Source of the DNA: Chionis minor
Lineage: Eukaryota > Chordata > Aves > Charadriiformes > Chionididae
NCBI GenBank assembly: GCA_013398295.1
Contig: VZSF01001070.1
Coordinates: 481,528 to 545,527, forward strand
Direction: 5' to 3'
DNA length: 64,000 bases
In this document: one piece after another, positions 1-13,900 of the stretch
How positions within the stretch are numbered: position 1 is the stretch's first letter
How the letters are laid out: the number at the start of each line of letters is the position of its first letter
Program-made: the position numbers and the translations under genes
The notes under the pieces: generated by a model
The model's database searches: none
Told to the model about the DNA's origin: nothing
What the model saw: only the letters and a program-made list of their open reading frames with translations

Positions 1-75
1 GCTTTGCCCAAGTTTGCCATTCGTGGGATGCTGAAGACATTTGGTCTTCACGGTGTTGTTCTGGATGTTGATTCG
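1..75 (+). CDS. HECTD4: HECTD4 window exon 1 (partial at 5' side)
   Basis: Open from base 1 as ALPKFAIRGMLKTFGLHGVV..., with donor GTGAGT at 76. It ends on a codon boundary. Its true 5' end may lie before the window. Confidence 0.85.
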
Positions 76-3000
76 GTGAGTAAAGATACATGGGGAGGGC
101 TTTTAACGCATCAGCGTCACACATGTGTGAGCAAATACATTTAAGGGTACTAAACTGATAAAATGCTAGTTTGATTCTCTTTTTGAAGGAAAAAAACCTG
201 TGATCATTACTGTGGTTGTTGACAGTCTTGTTTTTGATGTTCCAGGTAAATGAATTGGTGCAAGTAGAGACATATCTCAGAAGTGAAGGAGTTCTGGTAA
301 GATACTGGTATCCTATTGACATGTTAGAAAGGCCACCTGCTGGTTATAGGAGGACTGCAACAAATGGATTGGTTACCCTGGATAATACCAATATCCAAAT
401 TCACAGGTAAAAAAAGAAATGTTGTTAGAAGATGTTTGTATTATCTGACTTGGTCTATAGCATTTCCTATAGTACAATTATTTACTGCAACTTTGTTTTG
501 AGTGGTAGTAAACTTAGGAATCGTATTGTAGTTGTTGAGTTAAAGCTGAGAAAAGTTCATTGAATCTTCATGTTTTAATGAGCAGTGGGGCTTTATTTAT
601 TTTTTTTGTAATAAAGTAAATTGGGTATAATTGTCATGTTGGAAGGATTTTATTTAGTTACGTGAAAGCATTTTCATCCATGCTGGTCTAACAGGTACCT
701 TCCATCAATCAGTTGCTATCTAAAAGCTCAAGAACTCTCGACTGACTTGGTGGAGAGTTGGCTTCTAATTCAGGTGCCTTAACTTGGTACCAGAACTAAA
801 TGGGCTGAGTGCTACCTTAAGTGAATAAGAAAGATTTTTTTGTTGTCATGATGTCAGTCTACCCAAACCTTTTAAATAAGAATAAATTAGGCATATATGT
901 TTGGATTCGGGGACGGGTTGTTGGATATTTTAAGTATGGTGAAGCAATTTTATGTTTTGATGTTTGTGTTTTCTAGAGAGCTTTTGCGAAGTGAAGCTTC
1001 TCTGGCCAAGCTATACTGCCGCATGGCTCTCCTCAATATTTTTGCCCCCAAATCTCCACATATGTTTACTCGTCTGTTTCATATTCCTGCTATCCGTGAT
1101 ATCACTCTAGAACACCTGCAGTTGCTATCCAACCAGCTTCTTGCACCACCTCTTCCTGGTAAACACTAATTTTTATCAGAGCTCTTTTTATGGTACAGTA
1201 GTTTTCCAGGGGCAAAAAAACCCCAAAATCTAATGAATCTGGCACTGATTGATTAGTTAATAATGATGGAATTTTGAAACATGTCTCAATGGACTCCTGA
1301 CCTTAGTGACAGGGTACTAAACTGAAGTTCTTGCTAATGATCTAATTAGAAGTGTGCAAGAGTGTTCAGAGGCCCTCCTAAGGCTCCCTTCACTATGCTT
1401 CTGTTCCTTTCCCATTGGTGATCTGCTGTTTGGGGAGGGGGAGGGGGAAGTATCCGTGAGGGATACTTGTAAGGAATTGAGACTATTATATAGTTTGAAT
1501 CCAGGGTAATAGAACTAAATGCCAGTTGGGTCTCAGTTCTCAAAATTCAACTCTTCTTCATTTCACAAAGTGGTTTGTTCTTTTCCTACTGGAATCACAG
1601 ATCTGATTAGAGAATGTATATGCTGAATCATGGAAAAGAATCTTTGGCTAATTCAAGTGAGTGTTAACAAAGACAATTGTTGTGACAAAGCTATTCTGCA
1701 TGCAAAGAAATGTGTGTAACATGGCTGGAGCATAAGGAGGAAGTAAAAGTGCTGAATATAGGCTATTAATAACTGAAAGTAATTATTTACTGTTGGAAAG
1801 AGTCCTGTTCCCTCATCCAATTACTTTGAAACTTGGCTACCTCTAACAGATGCTGCATTGTAAAAGATCCTCTTGCAGAAAGACTACTTTGCATGGCTTT
1901 AAGATCATTTTACAAGCTTTTATTTAGTTTTCCTCTTTAAAATATGTCTAATTCAAGTCCTGCTAATACATACAGTCTCCAAACCGGCATTTTGGTGAAT
2001 TGCCCACTCCTTTGTGCATTGCACTTTGTCTCTTTGACTTATCCCATTAGCTTCAAAATGACAGCCATGAGATGTCGGGGCTTGTGACCCGCTCGAGGCC
2101 ACCCAGAAGCTTTCTTCTTCATATACGGGGAAAGCTCAAGAACAGATAAAGCTGTTTTCACCTCATCTAGAATGAGTGGGGAAGAGAGCACTTCTGGTCA
2201 CTTGTCCTCGTTGCAATTGCGCAGTAAATTGACATATGCCTGCCTTCATTCCTGGGACAAAATGAGGCTGCTGTGAGCCCACAGCTCTGTGTCTGTATGA
2301 CAGGCGTCCTTCAGGGTTGGCTTAGGGCAGATGAAGAATACAGCTGGCATTTAGAGCGCCATCCCGTCCACATCCACCATTTCAGCAGTGCAAGTTTAAT
2401 CTTGGGAGGATCCTTTCTACTGCTGACGTTTGGGAGGTTTGCACTTGTTCAGGAGTGAAAGTAGAGGCTTGTAATCTTCCAAGTGTTTTAAAATTCCTCT
2501 TTCCACTGTCTGTTTCACAGGCTACATTAACATGTTGAAGTGATCTCCAAATTTGTCTTATCTTGCTTGTTATTACAGATGGAACAATCAGTTCAAGTTC
2601 TATTCTTTTGGCCCAGTCCTTGCAACACTGCGTCCATTCCCAGAACTGTGCTGCCACAGACCTCTTCTACCAGGGCAATTCACAAGCCATCAGAGAGTGG
2701 CTTACCGTTGCCATTACTCGGACACTGCATCAAGGAGAGGAGAGTCTGTTAGACCTCACTAAACAGATCTGCTCCTTTTTGCAGGTAAAAATATTTAGTA
2801 ATGTTTTATGAACATTGTTCGTTCTGAGGAGCCCTTGCTTTATGCGTGATTCTAACTTCCATAATATTGTCCATCACACTGAATTGTTTCTCTGGATGGA
2901 TTGTATTCCTATCCTGATCATAGCGGGCACGCTGAAAACACAAGCAATAGGAATACTCTGCCTTGTGTTAAAATGAAGTGGCCTCACACTATGTCATTAT

Positions 3001-6000
3001 TTACAATGCTATATTTTATTTGAAAAAAGAGGAGGGAGGTGGTTTGCTGCTGCTGCCTGGGGGCTTTCATTATTGAATGCTATGTTACAGACGGCACCAG
3101 AACAGTTTCCTGCTGAAGAATTCCCAATTTCTGAATCCAAAGTCAATATGGATGTTAATTTTCCTGGGGCTGCATTTGTAATTGTGTCCTGTAAGGAAAG
3201 TCCGTCTGGATTCCGCAAAGAGTAAGTAATTGAGGAGCCAAGAGTGGCAAAGATTGAAGATGTGCCACTGAGCCTTTGTGAACCCTGAGTACGTAGATGC
3301 TCCTTTTTTATATTTTTCTCTTCTCAGAGACCCATTTTGTGGGTGGTGGGATAAGTACTGCAGAGCGTTAAATCTTTCTGCAGTTGGGTTGGGATTTTTA
3401 GTAGCTGGCTACAGTCTAACTGAACTGTTCTTGCTCTCTTCTTAGTTCGTCCTTGTATAAAGCTCCTTGGGCTCGAGTGCTTGTCTACGGACTGGGACAT
3501 AAAGTTAAAAGGAATGGTCAATTAAACCTAATTGAAGCAGTGTGCTATCCTCGAGATGCCTCTCCAACCAACACAGGCCTAACACCTCCCCCAACAACCA
3601 ACCAGTACCCTTCAGTGATCACCCCTACGGACAAGGTCCACATCAAACTAGGTAAAAACAAACAAACAAAAACCACGCAGGAAAACCAAATTAAACAACC
3701 AAAACTTTTAAACTGTGTTCTCAGAAGTGAGACAGGCATGATCATTGCCTCTGTAGGAGCTTTCTATATTGTCTCCCATCCTACCATTGTTTAGGACAGT
3801 ATTTTTGTACTAGGTATTAAGAAATGTGTCCTAGCAGAAATATGCCATCATTCTTAACCAGAGAGACATAGTTTTAGAGACGTTGGAAGCCATCTGACTG
3901 TGATTTTGTTAGATCCCACTGGGATCTGTGGTGTTTTCTGATTTTTGTCTTCTGGGAGTTAACAAAGCAGTGTTTTTGAATGTTTCTGCAGTGTTCAAGT
4001 TGGTGTTATTGCTATTTGAGGTGCTGTGTTGCAGATAGGTATTGGAGATCATTTTTTTTTTTGGCTTTTCTGTGTGCTTGTAGGGCCCTTTAATACACAG
4101 AGTAATAAGACGTGCAGTATAGTAATACATAGGTCATCCCTACTTCTCAAGCAAGAGCAATCCTTAATATTCCTTTTACCCTTCCAGCCTTAGGGAGAGA
4201 GAATGTGATTTATTTAGAGCAGTGAAGGTGACTGAGCTGCAGTAAGCTCATAAACCTTTCCATCGGAGGTCCTCAGGTTCTTTTGCAGAACTACAGCATC
4301 TCTGATGGTTTTCTCATTGCTGTTCAGACACATCATACTACAAATGGTTTTGTGAAAGTCCTGTATGTGTTTAGATATATACAGGATAAAAATAGTTCTA
4401 TTTCCTATATCATGTAAACGAAATATTATCTGTACGTTTATAACTATAGATTGTATCAACTTAGCATTATAGGTAAATGTTTCCTATTTTTTTTTTATTA
4501 CAAGGTACTTAATAGAGAAAATTCTCACTTGGCATGAATTTATTCTCAAAAAAATCCTAAAAGATATGTTACTGCTTTTACTTTGAAAATGCCTAGAGTC
4601 ATAATAAGTATTTTCTTTGACCTTTTTTGCTTAGGAGTATCTCCTCCTCCTGGAGCTGTGCTGGTCTTGCATTCTCTTCCCCTCGAATTCCCCCTGGCAA
4701 TGGCATTCACGGAACAGCTATTAACTTGGAAATTGGAAGATGGGGATGGAAAATCAGAAGACGAACTGGACACTATTCCTGCTTCAGTTCTCTTGCAAGT
4801 AGTGGAATTTTTAGGTGAGAATACAGTATCTATTTAGTAATGTGCACCAATAATGTGCTGGCTAAGATGGAGAGTTTCAGGAAAAAAAGAAAAATTGCAA
4901 TCACAAAGTATTTCTGAGCTCTTCTATTGTATTGAAATTTTCTTCCAATTCCAGAAATTTTCTGCTGATATGCACTTCTTGAAATTGCCTTCCTGTCTTT
5001 CTTCCTGCTGACATACAGCAATTGAACAACCTTTTCTTGTCCCTTTTTTTAACGTTACTGGTGCAACTCATGTAATAAAGCTACTAACAGTGAAGTACTG
5101 CTGACTCCCATGTCTTGCCTTCCACACGCAGGTAACTTTCTCTGGACAACTGACATGGCAGCGTGTGTGAAGGAATTAATATTTCATCTCTTAGCTGAAT
5201 TGCTTCGCAAAATTCACAGTCTGGAGCAGAAGAAAAATCCAGCAGGATTGTCGTCTTCGATTGCCCTTCAGCTAAATCCCTGTCTAGCTATGCTTATGGC
5301 CCTGCAGTCAGAGCTTCACAAGCTGTACGATGAAGAAACACAAAACTGGGTGTCTGGAAATGCGTGTGGTGGTTCTGGTGTTGGAGTGGCTGACCAAGGA
5401 AGATTTTCAACATACTTTCATGCTCTGATGGAAGTCTGCCTTGCTGTAGCAGAAGTAACCTTACCTATCAATATGAGCGTAACAGCTAATGTGATGTCTT
5501 CAACAAGTGCTCCAAATCTCAGTGACTCTTCGTCCTCGTCTTCATCTTCTCCAGGACAGACACCACAGAGTCCAAGCTTGTTGTCCAAGAGGAAAAAAGT
5601 CAAAATGAAGCGGGAAAAGACATCGTCTTCAGGCAAACGGTCTTCATCCAGAGCAGCTGAAACAGATGCTGCAATCCTCAGCATAGGAGGAAGCAAGCCT
5701 GAGGATATGTTATGGTTTCATAGAGCACTGACTCTGCTTATAATTCTCAGACATTTAACTAAAAAGGATCCACAAGGGTTGGGAGTGACAAATGATGCTG
5801 TAGCGGATGCCTGTCAAGCACTAGTAGGTCCCACAGCTCACAGCCGCTTGCTTGTCATTTCTGGAATACCAACTCACTTGGAGGAGAGTACGGTCAGAAA
5901 TGCAATTAGAAAGGCATGTAATGCACACGGTGGTGTCTTCAAAGATGAGATCTACATCCCTTTGCAGGAAGAGGATCCCAAAAAAATCAAGGACAAAGCA

Positions 6001-9000
6001 GAAGGAGGAGAATGCAGAACTGAACTGGAAAAACCAACTGTTTCAAGTAGTGCAGACAGTTTGGATATCAGCAGTTCCAGCAGTGTCACACCTGCCATGA
6101 GCGTTAGTGCTTCGGCATCTACAAGCCAGGCTTCCCTCTGCAGCTCGCAGGGCATATCTCGGACCGTTAGCGATATCTCAGTTGACCAGTTTCAAGCTGG
6201 ACTGGAACTGGCCATCCCACCAGGATTGCTAGAACCACATGTTGTTTCCAGCCAGGAGAGTTTGGATCTTTCACACTGCAGTACTGGAAGCCTTGGCAGC
6301 CTCGGCAGCCTCGGGGAGCCACTTGACAATGTAGAAACGGCCTCTGTGTCTGATGTTGGATCAATGTACACAGTCACATCTCTGGACAACCAGCCACTTC
6401 TGTCACGGCCAATCAAAGGTTTTGCTGTAGTGGAGGTAATAGCCTTCAATCAGGAGAGGGTCCCTTTTGGGTCACTTTTATCTCAAAGAGTGAGATCTTA
6501 TTCCAGTAACTTTTTTTTAACCTTTGGCTTTGAGAAATACTGCACTTCTTGTGGTTTGTGTGTAACGCCATGATCTGACTGCTAAGGAAAAAGTGTGCTG
6601 TATGTTTTCTTCTGTAAAGATTCACTTGACTGAGGCCACAGCTTGAATGATGGAGAGTTAAAGGCACCACTAGCAAGGTGTAGCTCAGCCCAGGTCACAG
6701 TGCAGAGTAAATAAACTTATGTCAGTGTGCACAGGATGGCTGAGGAACACACAACTTTATTCTCCCTTGACTTTCTCTGTATCATTCACAGTCTTGGAAG
6801 CATTTACTGTCTCCTAAAGGACAGAGGAGACTTGATAGTGGACCTGATAGTGGAGTTATGAAGTTGCAATTTTAAAACAGAAGGAGTCCTCTTGTGTGGT
6901 AAAAGTTGTAGAGCTCATTGCCGCAAGGTGTTGCGGAAGCCAAGAGCATAAATGAATTCATAAGGGATTAACTTCATGGACGATGTGCAAATTGGTAGCT
7001 ATTAAGCACAGCAGTCAATGCAGCCTTCAGCTTAGGAAATCTTTAAACTGCTGATTGCTAGAGGATGAGAGAATATGTAAAGGAAAAGGTCTGTTTGTTT
7101 CCTCTTTCATGTAACTTTCTTCAAAGACTTGTTACTGGCCATTGCTGGAGATTAATTTAGAGTTAGCTGGACCTTTGGTTTGACCCACAAAGCGATTATT
7201 TAATGTTTAATGACTACATTTTCACATATTTTAAGCCATCTACAGATTCCTCTCTAAAGTTACTTGAGACGATGAATTTTGTTGATGTCTGATTCCGAAT
7301 TAATTCTTAAAAGCATCATGGGTGGTTGCCACTGATGCCAGGTCACTCCAGGTTTTCAGCTATGCACAAGAACCATTTTTTTCTGTTGTTGCACTAAGTG
7401 CATGCTGCAGATTTATCAGAAGCTTGAAAAAGCACAGCCATTTCTGATAGCTTGTGAATGTAGAGACATTTTTGCATAGTCTGGGATCGTATCAGTTTCT
7501 CTTTTAGAAGAAAATCGGCTTATTTATATAGAAAATCTTCAGTTGCTATTCTTAAGCTATTAATTGACATGAAGACACCAGATTTGAAATAAACCATAAA
7601 GTGTGTACAGAAAGCTGTCAGCGTGTTCACATAGAAACCTACTCCAAGTCTGTAGCTGCTCTGATAATGATGCATGGTGGTTATTCTTGGAATGAAAGGA
7701 AGTTATTGTTCCTGTTCCCAGCTTGTGTAGTTGAGACTTCAAGGCCTGTGCTAATTCAGGTATTTTTTTCTAAACGGAGAATTGAAGCAAGGACAGCAGG
7801 GTTGCAAATAATGACAGGTTACCTTTCAGCTTCTTATCTGATATTTCTAAGGGCTGTCTCCAGACTAAGAAATGGAAGAGCTAGTTCAGAGCTGCGCCTG
7901 ATTAACTCACGGCATGGTGATTTCAGTGGCCAGGTGTTCTTAGAAAGGATGTTTTCTAGGCTGAACCTGAATTCTGGTATCAAATTATTGATGTGGTAGA
8001 AGAGATACAATAGTAATTATCTGCATGGGGAGGGGAAAAAGCTCAAGACCCAAATTTGAGTAAATGGAAGTTAATTTGTTTTGTCAGAATTCCTGTTAAC
8101 TAATTTCATTATTTGTACAGATAAGGTCAAGAGCTAAAATAGAGAAAATCCGAGCCAGTCTATTTAATAGTAGTGATCTCATTGGTTTGTCGAGTCTGGA
8201 TGGTGAAGATGAACTGATGGAAATGTCAACTGAAGAGATTTTGACTGTTTCTACTGTAAATCAGAGTTTATTTGATACACAAGGGAGCCCAGCACTAGAA
8301 GATTATTTTAATGATAAGTCAATAAAAGGTATGTGGTTTTCATATTGGCAGATACCTCGTTTGTATTGTGCATGTTTTTGGGACATACGGATTTTAGATT
8401 CTGCTTACTGGTGTAAATTCAGTATGACTTGCTAATTGATGGATGACAATGAAGAGGGAGCCAGGGGGTAATTTCAAAGCAAATTTCCTCCCTGTCATCA
8501 GTTGGCAAGCAGCTATTTGCAATCTGAGTATTGCTCAACTGCCCTCACAGCTAATCAAACAGTAAAAAACCAAACCAAAAAAAAAACAACCAAAAACCAC
8601 ACCCCACAAAAAATCCCCACCAACCCAAAAAACTACTGAACTGTTTAGTGACTTTTTTGAGAAAATAGCCACTGTAGGAAGTTCAGTTAAGTAGTAGTTC
8701 AATTGATAAGTCTGAGTGTGTACCTACACAACATAATTTTTATACTGGCATCATAAATAATCTACTTTATTACCACTACAGCCACTCAAATAATAATTAC
8801 AGTATGTGGCCAAAACAGAAGGCATTAAGTTCTCTATCATAAATGGGGTATTAGGGTGCAGAAAGGTCAGGTCTGCTAATAGAATTTTTTTTTAAGTGAT
8901 TTTTATCTCTCAGAGCAAGTGGCATGTGATACAGTATTCTAGCTGAATGCAGAATGTCTTTTTTCACGTTTCAAATTCTAAACAGTTGTCATGCTATTTT

Positions 9001-10878
9001 GTACCATATTGCCTTTTTTTATTAGGTGAGAAATTGGTCCCAGGTGCTCGGGAAGTCCTCACAGAAATATTTAAAAGCTGCGTCCATTCTGAGCAAATGC
9101 TGAGCTTAACTCCAGCAAAACCCATTAAGGTTGCTGATATCTATCTTAGTAAAGAACAGATAAATTCTCAGACTCCTGGAAACCTCCTTCATGTGTTCTT
9201 CACAAATGTCCGTCCTCCAAAGAAGGTGCTAGAGGATCAGCTTACTCAGGTAGCGCTTTGAAAACTATTTTCAGCAACTTTGTGTGTAATTTGAAAGCAC
9301 TGAGTAATTATTCATTTTCTATGTTGGAAGATTTTAAGGAAATATGGTGTGCCCAAGCCGAAATTTGACAAGAGCAAGTACAACAAGGCAGGCAAAGAAC
9401 AGCATCCTGTGAAAGTTGTGAGCACCAAGCGCCCAGTTACTAAACCACCTACAAAGGAAAAGTCTATGCTCAATAGTGTCAGGTTGGTGTCTTCAGCCTT
9501 TTGACAGTGGCAAAACATTTGATTTCTCTTTAGGAATCTAGATTTTTTTTTTTAATTCCCCCACCCCCTGTATTTCTATGCACTGATTGGAAGAGGGAAA
9601 TGTGACTTTAAGATTTATAAAAGACCCTCAAGGAATGTCTTGGTTTCTTGAATAAAAGAAAGAAAACTAAACCTAACATTCACTTTGTCCCTTAGCCGAA
9701 CAGCCTTAAGTGAGAAGAAACCTACCGTAAAGCCAAAGTCTCCTGAGAAGAGCAAACCTGAAGAAAAGGATCCTGAAAAATCTCCCACGAAGAAACAGGA
9801 AGGTAGTAGCTGTATAAGAATTTTTCTGTAGTATTACATCATAGAAAATAAATAAATTTTTTGTATTGGCATGCATATGTGATGTCACAGTAGATTTGGT
9901 TATCTTTGTTTTTAATGAGGCTAACTTAATGTTTTGTAAGTAGTGATTTAAAGTGCTGCTTTTATTTGTATATCTCTAAATCTGGACTTAGCAGTGTAAG
10001 TGAGAGCAAGCCATGCTCATGCAATTCTTGCAACAGTGTCCGTGGGCCATGTGAACACATTGGGTAGAGAACTGACTCCTAAGAGGTATAGTTGCAAGGC
10101 TTTTTTTGTACAGTGGGAGATTAGGATGTCACGGGGTTGAACTAGGTAGCTTTAAATCATGTTTCTCAACTTCTATAGGAGAATTATTAACGTACAAGAG
10201 GGAAACTGGATGAAAGAGAAGCTTCAGATGCCTCATAACTGGTCTCTCCATGGAGGAGACAGCGCAGCTGTGCCATGACAGGAGTTAATTCCAGGGTCTT
10301 GCTTGACGTTTCTTTTTCTAGCCACGTGGAAGAGTGAATAGACATGAGCGTGGACTCTGCTCCTCACTGTAGGAAATGCCCGGTTAGCTCAGGAGAGGGG
10401 AATTTCGGTATTCAGCCAAGTATGGATCCTTGATAACTGGTTAGATATGTTGGTGGAGTTATTCCAGAGGGCAGCTGGGGGATCTGTGTCCCAGAGAGGA
10501 ATGAATGAGTGCCATTTTCTGAAAGCCAGATTGGACCTGAATAGCGTAATGATTAGAACTACTCCAGAAACGAGCCATGGTGGGATGGGTAGAGCCAGGA
10601 GAAAGCTGGCAGGTAGCCACCACTTACACTGCCCATTTTCCTGTGTGGTGTGTAGACTTCATAGTAAGTCATTAACTGTTTGATGGTCGTATCTTTGCTG
10701 TCAGTTCCTGAGGAGAAGTATTTGACACTGGATGGATTTCACAGATTTGTGGTTGACCGATCTAAACAGGATATCCGTAGTGTGTGGAGAGCTATTCTGT
10801 CCTGTGGATATGATCTACATTTTGAAAGGTAAATTTTGCAAATTTTTTTGTAAAGGTGATACTGGCTAATTGTGCTCA

Positions 10879-10922
<44 letters not shown>

Positions 10923-13900
10923 AAAAAAAAAAATTTATCAAAAAAAAAAACAAACAACACAAACCCAAAAAGCAACTTGATCCCAGGTGTTCCTACTCTT
11001 AAGTACCTTTACTTAAGTACATAGCAGTGTAACGTGCAAACTTCTATCCATGGCTGCAGGGCCTGTAGAGAAAATTGTTGACTATTTGCTTTAAAAAAAA
11101 CCCACTGTGCTGTCAAAATGCAGGGTCCTGACTTTCTTGTACACAGCATAGTTAAACGAAATCATATGCCATATACCGTCTGTTATAACTTCCAAACTGT
11201 ATAATAAATTGGCCTGATGAGAATTGTAGATCCATCTGGTTGTCTCCGGTTTACTTCTGGAACAACTTTCTGTTCTTTGCCCTGGGTATTTGTGTATACT
11301 GGCAGTGCTCTTACCAAATCAGTAGTAACGTAGAAGAGGGAACAGTTACTTCCCGTTAATATTGTACAGGAAGAAAGTCCCTTAAGTGAATCCTCCTTAT
11401 CTCCCTGTGTCAAGCCACAAGCTAATTGCAACATCATCTTTCCCTATATCCACTTCAGAGTGTAAAGAAGATAGTGCAGTAAGTAAGCTTAATAGGCAGC
11501 TCCTCTTTTTCTTATTACTTAATAACAGTGAGGCAAGGTAGGTGATAAATTGACTCTTATTCTCAAACCGGAATTTCTGTAATGAAACAACCTTAAGAAA
11601 AAAGGAGAGAAGTAGAAAAAGCTGCCCGGTGTTGTGCTCAACATGCTCTTAGTAAACAGTATTGCGCTTAGGTTTCAACAGGTCTTGTGCCTTTTACGTT
11701 TCAGGTGTGCCTGCATTGATGCCAGACATGCTCAGAAAGCATCCCGGAAGTGGACACTGGAAATGGATGTAGCCCTTGTCCAGTATATCAACAGGCTTTG
11801 TCGTCACCTTGCAATTACACCTGCAAGACTCCATCCCCATGAAGTTTATTTGGATCCAGCGGATGCAGCAGATCCCAGAATTTCCTGTCTGTTGAGTACG
11901 TATAGATTGTTTGCATAGAGACTTTTCTTTGGTGGAAGAGCTGTGAGTGACCTGGCTGTCACCCAGGTAGCTGGGATATTCCTTTAGAGGCTGCAGATTA
12001 GAGCCTCTGTGGGCCGAGGGGAACACTGAGTCTGGGTCTTCTCTCTCCTTGGGTGTCTTTGGGCACCATGTTGGCAGCGTTGTTAGAAATGCTCTGCAAC
12101 TGTTCTCTGCTCTCCGAGCATACCTCTTGGGTCAGGCTGGAGCAGGAATATATCTGGTGAGTTTAGCTTGCAGGGGGAAGGAGGGTTGGATTTCAGTTCT
12201 GGACCTGGGCAGACTTTAGTCAAAAAATCCTGTTCTAGGCATTAAATTTCTCTAAGGGGGGGTGTGTCTCCAGATGATGCAGTTTCGGTGATAATGAAAG
12301 ATACTGGACTCAGACACCCAGAGACTCGAGATCCAGGAAGGAACATCACAGGTCACGGCTGTTACTGCATCTTCAACCCTCCTGTTGATGTGCAGGGATC
12401 GGGAAGGGCTGCCTTAGAAGGAAGCTTGTGTGGCTCCTGGACTGAATCTCCTGGGAAGATGGACTTTGTAGTAGGTGGGGAATCGCTTTATCTGTCTGAC
12501 TGGATGTTTCCCACCTCAGATGTTCCTGTTGAAAGTCTACGCCTACGGTTTGCACTGCTTCAGTCTCTCAACACAACATTGGAGACGTTCTTCTTACCGC
12601 TGGTGGAGCCTCGGCAGACTGAGATGTACACTAATAGTATCGCTGCGTTACTGCAAGAGGCCAAAGGTCAGATTCTCAGCAAACAGGGCTGTGACCCAAA
12701 AGGGTGCGCTGTGCCCCACACTGAATTTCTTAGTGTATTTTGCAGAACATTTCAATGCGTGTGTACATGTGGCAGAAAGGAGAACATGGAAGGGAGAGGG
12801 AAAGCAAAGGTAGCGAGTGGTTTCAGTGTGCTAACAAAGCCTTATTGGCTTCATTCGCAGCCTGATAAGCTGTCACACCGTCTGTCTGAGGGGGAAGACA
12901 AGGACATTTCTTAGTGTGGGAGCCTTTTCTTTATCTTGGTTTGGGTTGTGTTTTTTTTTTTTAAAGGTGAGGGGGTGTTATTCTTGTAAGTAGTTAATAG
13001 ACACTGTGCACCTTTCTTGACCATGGAGGGAGTTGGCCCATCTTTTCTGTCTGTGGGTGGTCTTCAAATGTGACTTTATCATCTTGGGGGTATCCATAAA
13101 TTAAAATTCTGTTAGTCAATAAGCAGCAGATCAGGTGAAAGTCCCAGGACATGTTGGCATCCTCATTGTCACTGAAATTGTAGAATTAGAGAGATCAAGA
13201 AAATACTTACCATGCATCAACATTTAAAGTAGTTTTTGTAAGCCTTCATTAGACAACAAACAAAACCGAGATTCAGGTCATTATGTTTCCCAAACTTGTT
13301 TCCTTCTGAAGAAGGAGAAGGTACAGAAGTCACCAAAGGTGTGTGTGTAAGTAGGCTTTTGTATTGGCCCAGCTACGAAAAAAACCCAACCTTGTAAATC
13401 CTGTGTGGAGAAGTGAGGAATGTTCAGAGATCTTTGTCTTTTATAGAGCCCGGATTTATGGTGCGATGTGACAGCCCTCTTTTTCGTCATGTTTTCTTGC
13501 CTCTAGGATTACTGTCAAAACATCTCAGACTTCTGAAAGCTATTTGGCAAAGTGTTGCTGATTTACAGAGATTCTGGTGGAGTTGCTGGGATCTATTTAT
13601 ATAACATTAGAATTGTGTTTGTCAGTGTTCTAACCCAGTGCACTTCTTCCAGTAAACATTAGGAACAAATACTTAAAAAAAAAAAAAAGTGGATTAGCTG
13701 TGTCTTACCTATCTAATGAAGATTATATTATTACTCTACCGTTGTCCATTAGAGAATTTCAGAAAATAAGGTTGTAGAAGGATAGATTGACTGTACTGAA
13801 ATGTGTGTGTGTTTATTTAGGTTTGATCTTTTATGACACAAAAGTAACTGTAATGAACAGAGTGCTGAATGCCACTGTCCAAAGAACTGCTGATCATGCA

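Noticed and set aside
10882..10974. Poly(A) tract as the tail of a retroposed element
   Set aside because: No element body or flanking target-site duplication recognised.
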